Source of the DNA: Planctomycetes bacterium ADurb.Bin069
GTDB taxonomy: Bacteria > Planctomycetota > UBA8108 > UBA8890 > UBA8898
DNA length: 35,513 bases
Assembly (NCBI GenBank): GCA_002070955.1
Contig: MWEK01000012.1
Location: 1-35,513, forward strand
Reading direction: 5' to 3'
The position numbers were made by a program, and so were the translations under genes. Each line of letters opens with the position of its first letter. The stretch's first letter is position 1. Below the pieces are notes generated by a model that saw nothing but the letters and a program-made list of their open reading frames with translations, ran no database searches and had not been told where the DNA came from. Positions 14,413 through 22,490 of this stretch are shown here, piece after piece.

Positions 14413-17400
14413 ATGACGAAAGCCGGGTTTTGTCTTGCGATCGTCCGCGCACCCGTGAAGTTGACGTGTGCCGTGTGGTCCGCCGTCGCCGCCGCGTTGC
14501 TCTGCGGCTTGTGCGCGGGCGCGGACAGTACGCTCGTTTTCAACGAGATCATGTATCACCCGGCCGGCGACGAGGCCGCCCTGGAGTGGGTCGAGCTTCA
14601 CAACCAGATGGCCGTGGATCTGGATATCTCCTCCTGGCGGGTCGCGGGCGGCATCGGGTACGTCTTCCCCGAGGGGACCATCGTGCCCGGCAGGGGGTTT
14701 GTCGTCGTGGCCGTCGATCCCGCGGCGCTCATGCAGGCGACGGGGCTGACAGGCGTCCACGGGCCCTTCACCGGCCGTCTCGACAACGGGGGCGAGACGC
14801 TCGAGCTTCGCAACAAGAGCGGCCGGCTCATGGATCTCGTCAGATACAACGATGGCGGGAACTGGTCCGTCGCGGCGGATGGTTCGGGGGTCTCGCTCGC
14901 CAAGCGCGATCCGAACGCCGCGAGCGCGCGGCGCACTAGCTGGGTTGCGAGCGGACGAGTCGGCGGGACGCCCGGCGCGGCCAATTTCCTCGCCGCGGAC
15001 GATCCCCACGCGACGCGCGAGGGCCTGGTTTCGTACTGGAGCATGGACGACCCCGTGATAGGGGCGGGGGTCTACACGGAGGACTTCCAGGAACCGAACG
15101 GCGCGCCGGCGGACTGGGCGGCGGCGGACGGGGTGGTGAGCATCTACTCCAACGAATTGCGCCTGCAGGGCGGCGGCGCCGAGAGTTGGGCCTGGGCCGG
15201 AATCGGAGGCGCGCCGTTCTCCTTCAGCGACATCCGCGCCGTGAACCTGCGCGTCAACTTCGCCGGCGTGCCGGGCGACGAGGTCGGACGCCACGGCGGC
15301 GTCATGGTCTGCGCCAGCGAGCCGGGCACACGCTACTCCGCGAGCGGCTACATCATCGATTGGATCGATCGGACCGGCGACCGCGGCTATCGCATTTACA
15401 GGGGTGATGCCGGCAACCACAGTTTTTTCGTCCCCGGGAGCGGGCACGCGCAACCCGGCACGATCTGGCGCATTGAGTTCGATTCGACGACGTTCAGGTT
15501 TCTGGTGGACGGCGTCGAGATCGGCCGTTACACCGACGGCGCGTACCGAACGGGATATGTCGGCGCCTGGTGCTATTCCAGCGTCGGCCAGGATCTGCGC
15601 ATCGACGACGTGCAGGTCGAATACGCCGGGGCGGTGCACGATGCCATCGGCGGCAATGCGGGCCTCGTGGGCGCGGGCGCCGTCCAGGCCGCGGGCCTGG
15701 TGGGGGCGGGAGCCCTCGACTTCGCCAACACGCAGGCGGCCTTCGTGGACGTCGGCCCCGGGGTGAAGGACGGCTTCGCGGTGACCGCCGGCATCACCAT
15801 CGAGGCGCTCATCAAGCCTGGGTGGGCGGGCTCGTCGGGGGACGCCGACATGATCTTCCGCAAGGATGACGGCGCCAACCGCATCCTTCTCGGGTTCCAG
15901 CACGACGGCGACGCGGCGACGCGCGACGTGCCGCTCACGCCCGCGGCGCAGCCGGTGCTCGCCTTCGGGATCAACGCCGGCGGCGTGTACCGCGAGTTGG
16001 ACATGCCGCTTGACGGCCTCAACGGCCGCCCGACGCTCGGGGGGCTCAGGGATGGCCGCGCGCACCACGTCGTCGCCGCTTACGATGGCGTCACGGGGCT
16101 CAAAGCGCTGTACTTCGACGGTATCCAGTGCTTCAGCGTGACGTACCCGCCGGGGCGGTTCATCGCCAGCGGCGGGGCGGCCCGCGCCATGATCGGCAAC
16201 AGCGCCGACGGGACCGAGCCGTTCACGGGCATTATCGACGAGGTGGCGTTTTGGAGCCGCGCGCTCTCGGCCGAGGAAGTCGCGCGCCACTACGCGAACG
16301 TCCAGGCCGGGCTCAACTACCTCGTTCCTCCCGGCGAGATCGGAGACGCGGCCCCGCGCCTCGAGTTCAACGAGACTTCGGTCCAGGTCGGCGGCTTCTG
16401 GATCGAGCTGACGAACGCGGGCGGCGTTCGGGCCGCTCTGGCGGGCGTCCGCATCGCAGGCTCGGCCGGGGGCGAGTATGTGTTCGGGGCGCAGATCCTC
16501 GATCCGGGCGGCTTTCTGGTCTTGACGAGCGCGGAGCTCGGCTTCGGGCTGGCCGCCGGCGACAAGCTTTTCTTGTACGACGCGGCCGGCACCGAGGTGC
16601 TCGCGGCGGTCGCGCTGTCCGCGGGTCTCAGGTCGCGCTGGCCCGATGGCACGGGCCGCTGGTTCAAGCCCGGCGCGGCGACGCCCGGCGCGGCGAACTG
16701 GGCGCCGCCGGAGTCCCCCGTCGTCATCAACGAGATCATGTTCCACCCCATGGACGATCCCGAGGAGATCGGCGAGTACATCGAGCTTTTTAATCGGAGC
16801 GCCGCCGGAACGGACATAAGCGGCTGGCGCTTCGTCAACGGGGTGCAGTTCCAGTTTCCCGAGGGCACCGTGCTGGAGGCCGGCGGCTACCTCGTGGTGG
16901 CCCGCGATCCGGGCTGGATCGCGTCCCGGTACGAGATCTCGAACGTCGTCGGCCCCTTCGTCGGACGCCTCGCGAACGACGAGGAGCGCCTGGAACTGGT
17001 CGATGCCGCGGGCAACACCGTGAACGAGGTCCGCTACCGCGATACGTGGCATCCCTACGCCGACGGCGGCGGCTCGAGCCTCGAGCTCCGCGATTCGCGC
17101 GCCGACAACACGGCGGCCGGCGCCTGGGCGGCGAGCGACGAAGGCGCCAAAGCCCAGTGGGAGACCTATTCGTACCGAGCGGTTGCGGCCGCCGACCGGG
17201 GCCCGACCCAGTGGAACGAATTCGTCTTCGGACTGCTGGACGAGGGCGCGTTGTTGATCGATGACATCCACGTCTACGAGGCGCCGTCGGGGGCCCGGAT
17301 TGAGTTGATTCAGAACCCCGCCTTCGAGACCGGCGCCGCCAAGTGGCGCTGCCTGGGAACCCACCGGCACGCACAGGTCGTCGTCGATCCGGACAACCCC

Positions 17401-19887
17401 GCCAATCACGCCCTCGCGCTGGTTGCTTCCGGTCCCACCGGCCATATGCACAACCACGTGGAGACGACCCTCGCGAACGGCAGGACGGTCGTCAACGGGC
17501 GCGAGTACGAAATCTCGTTCCGCGCCAAGTGGCTCGGCGGCTGCAACCTGCTGCACACGCGCTTGTACTTCAACCGGGCGGCGCGGACCACCGCTCTCGC
17601 CCTCCCGGCGCGCCGCGGCACGCCCGGCGCCCGCAACAGCGTCGCCGAGGACAATATCGGTCCGACCTGGGGCCTGGTCCGGCACGCGCCGGCCGTCCCG
17701 CAGCCCGCGGAGCCCGTCATCGTGACGGCGGAAGCCTCGGATCCGGACGGCGTGGGGCAGTGCGTCCTGTGGTGGTCCGTGAACGGCGGCCAGTGGCAGC
17801 ATGCCACCATGACCGAGCGGGAGGGAGTCTTCCGCGGCACGATTCCGGGCGAAGCCGCCGGCGCGACGATCCAGTTCTACCTCGAGGGCCTGGACATGCG
17901 CGGCGCGTTTTCGCTGTTCCCTCCCGCGGGTCCCGATTCGCGCGCCCTCATTAGGGTGGACGACGGCCAGGCGCGCCTGGAAAAGCTCCACAACCTGCGC
18001 ATCATCATGACCAAGGCCGACGCCGATTTTCTGCACCTGGCCACCAACGTCATGAGCAACGACCGGTTGGGCGCGACGGTGCTCTACGACGAGCGCGACA
18101 TCGTGTACGACGCCGGCGTGCGCTTGAAGAGCAGCCAGCGCGGCCGCCTGAACGATGCCCGCGTGGGCTTCAACGTGCGGTTTCCCCGCGAGCAGCTCTT
18201 CCGCGGAGTTCACCGGACCCTGTCCATCGACCGCTCGGGCGGCTGGGGGCTCGGCATTCAATCCAGCCAGGACGAGATCCTCATCAAGCACATCGGCAAC
18301 CACGCGGGCTACATCCCCACGATGTACGACGATATCGGCCTGGTGATCGCCCCGCGGCGCGCCCAGACGCGGCCCGCGCTGTTCATGATGGCCAGCTACA
18401 ACGCGCGTTTCCTCGACGGGCAATGGGAGAACGGCTCGTCGGGCGACAAGTACAAGTACGAACTCGTCTACTATCCCACGACCACGGTGGACGGCTCGCC
18501 CGAGAGCCTCAAGCTGCCTCAGCCCGACAACGTCACGGGCGTCGATCTCCAGGCCCTCGGGCCGGACAAAGAAATGTATCGGTGGTTCTTCCTCAAGGAC
18601 AACAACCCGCAGCGCGACGACTGGGCCGGAATCATCGCGCTGTGCAACGTGTTCAGCTCGCCCCAGATCGAGCAGGCCGCCCGGCAGACCATGGACGTGA
18701 GCGAGTGGATGCGCGTCTTCGTCCTCTATGCGCTCTGCGGCATCAACGACACCTACATGTACGGCAACTACCACAACAACATTCACTACGTGCGGCCCAG
18801 CGACGGGAAGGTGCTCGTTTTCCCCTGGGACATGGACTGGTCCTGGTCGGGGGCGGCCAACGCGCCGCTCTGGGGGAACATGAACCTCCAGAAGGTCATC
18901 ACCCGCACGCCCTTCACGCGGATGTACTACGGGCACTTCAAGGACATTATCGCGACGACCTTCAACCGCGCGTACATGGACCGTTGGATCCAGCACTACG
19001 GTTACATGGCGGGCCAGAACTACGGGGCGGTCTCGGGAATCATCGAGGCCCGCGGAAATTACGTCCTCGGGCAAATTCCGGCCGGCGTCCCCTTCGCGAT
19101 CACGACGAACGGCGGCGCCGATTTCACCGTCGATGCCGACTCGACGACGCTTCAAGGCACGGCGCCGGTGGAGATCGCCGCGATGTTCCTGGGCGATGCC
19201 GAAGTGGCTCCGAACTGGTCGACGACCACGCGTTGGTCGCTGGCCGTCGCGCTCAGGCCGGGCGTCAATCGCCTGGAGTTCAGCGGGCGCGACGTGCATG
19301 GGGCGGAAAGGGCCGCGACGGCCATCACGATCACTTCGACGGCGAACTGGCACCCGCCCGAGATCGATATTCTCGTGCCGGCCGAGGGGCCCGAGCGCGG
19401 CGGCGCGACGGTCCAACTGTACGGCTCGAACTTCCAGCCCGGCATGCGGGCATGGTTCGGCGCCGTGGAGGCGCGGTCCGTGACGGTGCTTTCGCCCATT
19501 CAGGCGCAGGCTGTGACGCCGCCCGGCGTGGGACTGGTGGAGGTCACCGCGGCGAACCCGGACGGCGGCACGAGCGCGGAGGGGCCGGTGTACACGTACA
19601 TCGCCGCGAGCGAGCCGGAGTTCATCCGCGGGGATGCCAACGCCGACGGGAGGGTCGACATCTCGGATCCCGTGAAGATTCTCTCCTATCTTTTCGGCCA
19701 CGGCGTCGTCTCCTGCGAGGACGCGTTGGACGCCAACGACGATGGCAGCATCAACATCGGCGATGCCATCTATCTCCTGGGCTACAACTTCACGCACCGC
19801 GCGGCGCCGCCCCCACCGTTTCCGGAGTGCGGGCCGGATCCGACGGAAGACACCTTGAGGTGCGACGTCTTCGGGCCCTGCCCGTAG
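14413..19887 (+). CDS. Giant secreted CotH-like protein with lamin-tail, LamG-like, IPT and dockerin modules
   Basis: 1824 residues. A basic N-terminus and hydrophobic core (about 15-38) form the signal peptide. Modules in order: lamin-tail domain (LTD) 39-147; A module (about 219-406, see findings); LamG/concanavalin-like domain 435-633 ending DEVAFWSRALSAEEVARHYA; a weaker second LTD (about 649-760); third LTD 769-903 (VVINEIMFHPMDDPEEIGEYIELFN); carbohydrate-binding-like beta domain 908-1073; Fn3-like domain 1097-1183; CotH domain about 1193-1556; beta domain; IPT/TIG domain 1651-1731; dockerin-like repeat pair 1737-1797; Cys-rich tail. CotH proteins are atypical kinases. KSSQRGR (about 1239) and FPWDMDW with Asp1473 and Asp1475 match its ATP/metal-binding residues. 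Extracellular location and dockerin suggest assembly on a cell-surface or matrix partner. Substrate unknown. Confidence 0.88.
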   Translation: MTKAGFCLAIVRAPVKLTCAVWSAVAAALLCGLCAGADSTLVFNEIMYHPAGDEAALEWVELHNQMAVDLDISSWRVAGGIGYVFPEGTIVPGRGFVVVAVDPAALMQATGLTGVHGPFTGRLDNGGETLELRNKSGRLMDLVRYNDGGNWSVAADGSGVSLAKRDPNAASARRTSWVASGRVGGTPGAANFLAADDPHATREGLVSYWSMDDPVIGAGVYTEDFQEPNGAPADWAAADGVVSIYSNELRLQGGGAESWAWAGIGGAPFSFSDIRAVNLRVNFAGVPGDEVGRHGGVMVCASEPGTRYSASGYIIDWIDRTGDRGYRIYRGDAGNHSFFVPGSGHAQPGTIWRIEFDSTTFRFLVDGVEIGRYTDGAYRTGYVGAWCYSSVGQDLRIDDVQVEYAGAVHDAIGGNAGLVGAGAVQAAGLVGAGALDFANTQAAFVDVGPGVKDGFAVTAGITIEALIKPGWAGSSGDADMIFRKDDGANRILLGFQHDGDAATRDVPLTPAAQPVLAFGINAGGVYRELDMPLDGLNGRPTLGGLRDGRAHHVVAAYDGVTGLKALYFDGIQCFSVTYPPGRFIASGGAARAMIGNSADGTEPFTGIIDEVAFWSRALSAEEVARHYANVQAGLNYLVPPGEIGDAAPRLEFNETSVQVGGFWIELTNAGGVRAALAGVRIAGSAGGEYVFGAQILDPGGFLVLTSAELGFGLAAGDKLFLYDAAGTEVLAAVALSAGLRSRWPDGTGRWFKPGAATPGAANWAPPESPVVINEIMFHPMDDPEEIGEYIELFNRSAAGTDISGWRFVNGVQFQFPEGTVLEAGGYLVVARDPGWIASRYEISNVVGPFVGRLANDEERLELVDAAGNTVNEVRYRDTWHPYADGGGSSLELRDSRADNTAAGAWAASDEGAKAQWETYSYRAVAAADRGPTQWNEFVFGLLDEGALLIDDIHVYEAPSGARIELIQNPAFETGAAKWRCLGTHRHAQVVVDPDNPANHALALVASGPTGHMHNHVETTLANGRTVVNGREYEISFRAKWLGGCNLLHTRLYFNRAARTTALALPARRGTPGARNSVAEDNIGPTWGLVRHAPAVPQPAEPVIVTAEASDPDGVGQCVLWWSVNGGQWQHATMTEREGVFRGTIPGEAAGATIQFYLEGLDMRGAFSLFPPAGPDSRALIRVDDGQARLEKLHNLRIIMTKADADFLHLATNVMSNDRLGATVLYDERDIVYDAGVRLKSSQRGRLNDARVGFNVRFPREQLFRGVHRTLSIDRSGGWGLGIQSSQDEILIKHIGNHAGYIPTMYDDIGLVIAPRRAQTRPALFMMASYNARFLDGQWENGSSGDKYKYELVYYPTTTVDGSPESLKLPQPDNVTGVDLQALGPDKEMYRWFFLKDNNPQRDDWAGIIALCNVFSSPQIEQAARQTMDVSEWMRVFVLYALCGINDTYMYGNYHNNIHYVRPSDGKVLVFPWDMDWSWSGAANAPLWGNMNLQKVITRTPFTRMYYGHFKDIIATTFNRAYMDRWIQHYGYMAGQNYGAVSGIIEARGNYVLGQIPAGVPFAITTNGGADFTVDADSTTLQGTAPVEIAAMFLGDAEVAPNWSTTTRWSLAVALRPGVNRLEFSGRDVHGAERAATAITITSTANWHPPEIDILVPAEGPERGGATVQLYGSNFQPGMRAWFGAVEARSVTVLSPIQAQAVTPPGVGLVEVTAANPDGGTSAEGPVYTYIAASEPEFIRGDANADGRVDISDPVKILSYLFGHGVVSCEDALDANDDGSINIGDAIYLLGYNFTHRAAPPPPFPECGPDPTEDTLRCDVFGPCP

Positions 19888-19892
19888 AAGCG

Positions 19893-19906
19893 GCGGCGCG
19901 CGCCGC
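19893..19906 (+). terminator. GC palindrome after the CotH/dockerin gene
   Basis: GCGGCGCGCGCCGC is a perfect 14-bp palindrome 6 bp after the stop codon. It could end transcription but has no T run. Confidence 0.25.
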
Positions 19907-19954
19907 GCGAGGGCGGTCGAGTTCCTCGCTGTCTTTCCGACGCCGCCTGCGCCT

Positions 19955-20032
19955 GCCGGCCTGCCCGCGCCGGAAGCACCAAGCCGACAATGCCTGAACG
20001 TATCATCGCTCAACTTGCCGGCCTGCCCGCGC
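19955..20032 (+). repeat. 16-bp direct repeat flanking the start of the sulfatase remnant
   Basis: GCCGGCCTGCCCGCGC occurs at 19955-19970 and again at 20017-20032, 62 bp apart. In the second copy it encodes the sulfatase segment AGLPAR; in the first it reads AGLPAP in another frame after a VFPT-like string. A small duplication inside the decaying gene, or two overlapping remnants, would explain it. Confidence 0.5.
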
Positions 20033-20350
20033 GGGAGCATCTCGAGGGTTGCAGCCTTCTTCCGCAGGTCCGCAATGCGCGCGGAACGTCCCTGGCCCGC
20101 GATCGCGACGCACAATTAGGGCAATCGCGCGGTGCGCACGGACAAATGGCGTTATATTCGCTGCGCGAACGCCGTCGAGGAGCTCTGCGCCATGCAGGCG
20201 GACTCGAAGGAGTGGACAAATCCCGCCGGCGACTCCGCTTTCGCCGAGGTTAAAGCCGAATTGGCGCTTCCTGCCTGCCAAGGACGTCCCGCCCGCGCCG
20301 GGCCGCCGCTGCCGCGTTCTCACGTACGACCCCGCGAAGGGCGCGCCGCC
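19990..20350 (+). pseudogene. Decayed 3' end of a sulfatase (iduronate-2-sulfatase-like)
   Basis: Sulfatase C-terminal sequence is recognisable across three frames. Frame 1 (from about 20014) gives LAGLPAREHLEGCSLLPQVRN. Frame 2 from 20081 gives AERPWPAIATHN, a TAG stop at 20117-20119, then GNRAVRTDKWRYIR and EEL, KEWTN, AGD, AFAEVKAELA. Frame 3 continues FLPAKDVPPAPG. This is the GN-AVRT-WRYIRY-EWTNLAGD pattern of the C-terminus of iduronate-2-sulfatase-like enzymes. At least two frameshifts (about 20078-20084 and 20259-20266) and one nonsense change, where a Gln codon would fit, have inactivated it. The catalytic N-terminal part is absent: upstream lies the intact CotH gene. It is therefore a relic, not a short gene. 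Confidence 0.8.
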
Positions 20351-20505
20351 GTGGGCGGGGGGGCGGAAGAACCGATCCCGGCCGATTGAACCGCCCGCAA
20401 CTCCCGGCCCGGGGATCCTGAGCGGAGCGTCAAGCGCGTGATCGACGCGCTCGCGTGAGAAGCACCGGAAGCCGGCGATGAAGATTTCCCGTGGTTCCGC
20501 GCGGA
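20351..20505. other. Non-coding stretch between sulfatase remnant and next gene
   Basis: No convincing gene, RNA or repeat is visible here. It may hold further unrecognisable debris from the sulfatase relic. The promoter of the following gene begins at its right end. Confidence 0.5.
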
Positions 20506-20534
20506 TTGATCGCCGCGAGAGACGCGATTAGAAT
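20506..20534 (+). promoter_or_regulatory. Sigma-70-like promoter of the Tat-exported isomerase-like gene
   Basis: TTGATC (four of six) and TAGAAT (five of six) are separated by exactly 17 bp, placing a start near 20541 and leaving a leader of about 60 nt that contains the hairpin at 20553-20584. Confidence 0.5.
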
Positions 20535-20552
20535 CGTCAGGGACGAAAACGC

Positions 20553-20584
20553 AAAGGGCGACTCCCGTCCGCAGTCGCCGCTTT
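20553..20584 (+). promoter_or_regulatory. Leader hairpin upstream of the isomerase-like gene
   Basis: GGCGACT and AGTCGCC form a perfect 7-bp stem with a 9-nt loop, extended by AAAG/CTTT across a one-base bulge. It ends 18 bp before the ATG, just ahead of the ribosome-binding site (AAAGGG), so it could affect translation or mRNA stability. Confidence 0.45.
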
Positions 20585-20602
20585 CAACGAAAGGGTCAAG
20601 CC

Positions 20603-22201
20603 ATGAGCGCGAACCACGACCGTGTCCGACCGCTCGGCGCCGATCAGACGCCGTGCGGCGGGTGCTGTGACGGACCGCAGCCGAAGGGCGGCCTGTCGCG
20701 GCGGGGTTTCCTGGGGGGGATGGGCGCCGCCGGCGCGGCGCTGACCAGTCTGGCCGCGGCGCCTCCCGGGGCGTCCTCCGCCAAACCCGATTCCTACGGA
20801 CCGGTGCCCGGGGGTCAGCCCTTTCCGCAGGGCGCCGCCCTCCGCGTCAAGCCCATTCTGGTGTTCGACATCCCGACGCGGGGCGACCGAACCTCTTGGC
20901 GCGGCTACGGCGGCATCCATACCCGGGAAGCCGCCGGCGAAGAAGCTGCGCGCATCGAAAAGGAACTCGCCGAGTTAAAGCGGAAGGCCGAGTTTCCGCT
21001 GCAGATTGAGTTCCTCGAACTGCTCGACTCGCAAGGCAAACTGGCCCAGGTATCCGTCGATGACGTCGACCTGTGCCTTGTTTACGCCGCCGGGCACTTG
21101 ACCCAGTGGCCGCTGAAGACGCCGATGGTAATGTTCGTGCGCCACAAATCGGGGCCCTTCTACCTCGGCTTCGAGATCGCCCATTGGCGGTTCTTGCGGG
21201 GCAGCGGCGACCTCCCGGTTTTCAAGGAATACGACACCGACGACGTGGTGGTCGACAACTGCGACGAGCTGCTCTGGCGCTTGCGGGCGTGGTACGGCCT
21301 GAAGAACGCTTTGGGCACGAAGATGCTCACCATCGGCGGGCTCTGCGCCTACAGCGGTCCGGCCCAGAAAGAGGGGCCGCGCGTGGCCAAGGAAGTCTGG
21401 GGCTACGATTTCGCGGACGTCAGCGATGAGGAATTCGCCAAACGCCTGGCCGCGGCGCGTGCGGACGAGAAGGCCGCAAAGCAGGCGGAAGCGCAGACCG
21501 CCGAGCTGCTGGCCTTGCCGAACGTCAGGCTGGAGACGGACCGCAGGTTCGTGGTCAATTCGTATCTGGCGATGCACGTCTGCCGGCAGTTGCTGCGGGA
21601 GACCGGGGCGAGCAACTTCGGCTTCTCCCGATGCATGGGGCATCAGCAGATCGCGATGCTGGACACCCCGGCCTGCTTCGTGCTGAGCGCGGCCAATGAC
21701 GAGGGCTACACGGCTTACTGCCACACGGACCTTTCGCACACCATGCCCGGCGTGCTGCTGCGTTGGATCGCCAGCCGGCCGACATTCGTCTGCAATTCGC
21801 ACTATCCTCACGACGGCTTGTTCTTCGTCGCTCATTGCCAGGCGCCCCGGCGCATGAACGGCCAGGACTTCGAGCCGGCCACGATCATGACGCATTTCGA
21901 ATCGGATTACGGCGCGGCTTGCAAGACGCACTACACGATCGGCCAGGAGGTCACCGCCATCGTTCCGAATCTGGCCTGCGACAAGTGGCAGGGCTTTCGC
22001 GGCAAGATCACCGCGACGCCCTCGTATCCGGCGTGCCGGTCGCAGATGGAGATCCTGGTGGACGGCGACTGGAAGCGGCTGGTGCGGGAGTTGGAGGGAT
22101 TCCACACCCAAATCGTCTATGGCGACTACCTGCGCGAGGTGGGCTACGCCCTGAAGAGACTGGGCGGCCGGATCCGGTGGCAGTGTTACAGCGACGCGTG
22201 A
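20603..22201 (+). CDS. Tat-exported protein resembling L-fucose/arabinose isomerases
   Basis: 532 residues. A Cys-rich segment TPCGGCCDG (about 15-23) precedes the twin-arginine signal LSRRGFLGGMGAAGAALTSL, with cleavage after about residue 57. The C-terminal half resembles the L-fucose isomerase fold: CFVLSAANDEGYTAYCHTDL, then GVLLRWIASRPTFVCN, then FFVAHCQAPRRM, matching the NDEG...D...GRP...HC-P pattern of that superfamily. The usual metal-ligand Glu is not obvious, and His and Asp (CHTDL) stand near that place, so catalysis is uncertain. A coiled stretch (about 270-300, AARADEKAAKQAEAQTAELLA) lies in the middle. Export of an isomerase-like protein is unusual. The gene has its own promoter and no operon partner; the sulfatase relic lies just upstream. 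I could not assign a substrate. Confidence 0.72.
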   Translation: MSANHDRVRPLGADQTPCGGCCDGPQPKGGLSRRGFLGGMGAAGAALTSLAAAPPGASSAKPDSYGPVPGGQPFPQGAALRVKPILVFDIPTRGDRTSWRGYGGIHTREAAGEEAARIEKELAELKRKAEFPLQIEFLELLDSQGKLAQVSVDDVDLCLVYAAGHLTQWPLKTPMVMFVRHKSGPFYLGFEIAHWRFLRGSGDLPVFKEYDTDDVVVDNCDELLWRLRAWYGLKNALGTKMLTIGGLCAYSGPAQKEGPRVAKEVWGYDFADVSDEEFAKRLAAARADEKAAKQAEAQTAELLALPNVRLETDRRFVVNSYLAMHVCRQLLRETGASNFGFSRCMGHQQIAMLDTPACFVLSAANDEGYTAYCHTDLSHTMPGVLLRWIASRPTFVCNSHYPHDGLFFVAHCQAPRRMNGQDFEPATIMTHFESDYGAACKTHYTIGQEVTAIVPNLACDKWQGFRGKITATPSYPACRSQMEILVDGDWKRLVRELEGFHTQIVYGDYLREVGYALKRLGGRIRWQCYSDA

Positions 22202-22384
22202 GGGGCGGCGTTTCGGGTTCCGGCGGGGGTCGGCGCTTGCGTGGAAAGGAATCCGGTGCAGGCGCCCAGCGCGCTCAATGAAGCGGCGCTCATGCGTGGA
22301 GGGCGCCGAAGGCGACGGCGGCTTCGACAAGACCTCTACCGGTCGGGCTGCAGCTTCACACGCGGCGCATGAGCCTTGTTTCTC

Positions 22385-22413
22385 TTGACCTGAAGCTGTC
22401 TTGGTGCTCTAAT
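22385..22413 (+). promoter_or_regulatory. Sigma-70 promoter of the first tandem dockerin gene
   Basis: TTGACC and TCTAAT, each five of six to consensus, are separated by 17 bp. This is the best housekeeping-type promoter in the window. It gives a leader of about 70 nt. The rest of the 22202-22490 gap holds no recognisable gene. Confidence 0.62.
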
Positions 22414-22456
22414 GGAAAGCGAGGCTCGGAAAAAGTCGTTCTGACAACGGGTGCGA

Positions 22457-22474
22457 GCTCCAGCCGGTTGGAGC
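22457..22474 (+). promoter_or_regulatory. Leader hairpin before the ribosome-binding site of the first tandem dockerin gene
   Basis: GCTCCAG, tetraloop CCGG, TTGGAGC forms a 7-bp stem (one G-T pair). GGGAGG follows at 22477-22482 and the ATG is at 22491. It may stabilise the mRNA or present the ribosome-binding site. Confidence 0.4.
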
Positions 22475-22490
22475 AAGGGAGGCTAGAGGT

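Noticed and set aside
13885..20115. Minus-strand open frame of about 2076 codons opposite the bacterioferritin and CotH genes
   Set aside because: It is a shadow of strong GC codon bias: the translation is Arg/Val/Asp/Gly-rich without domain pattern, and the plus strand has recognisable domains throughout.
20132..20389. An intact small gene of 85 codons
   Set aside because: Its start lies inside the sulfatase motif (AVRTDKWRYIR) and its end is out of frame, so it is a fragment of the pseudogene.
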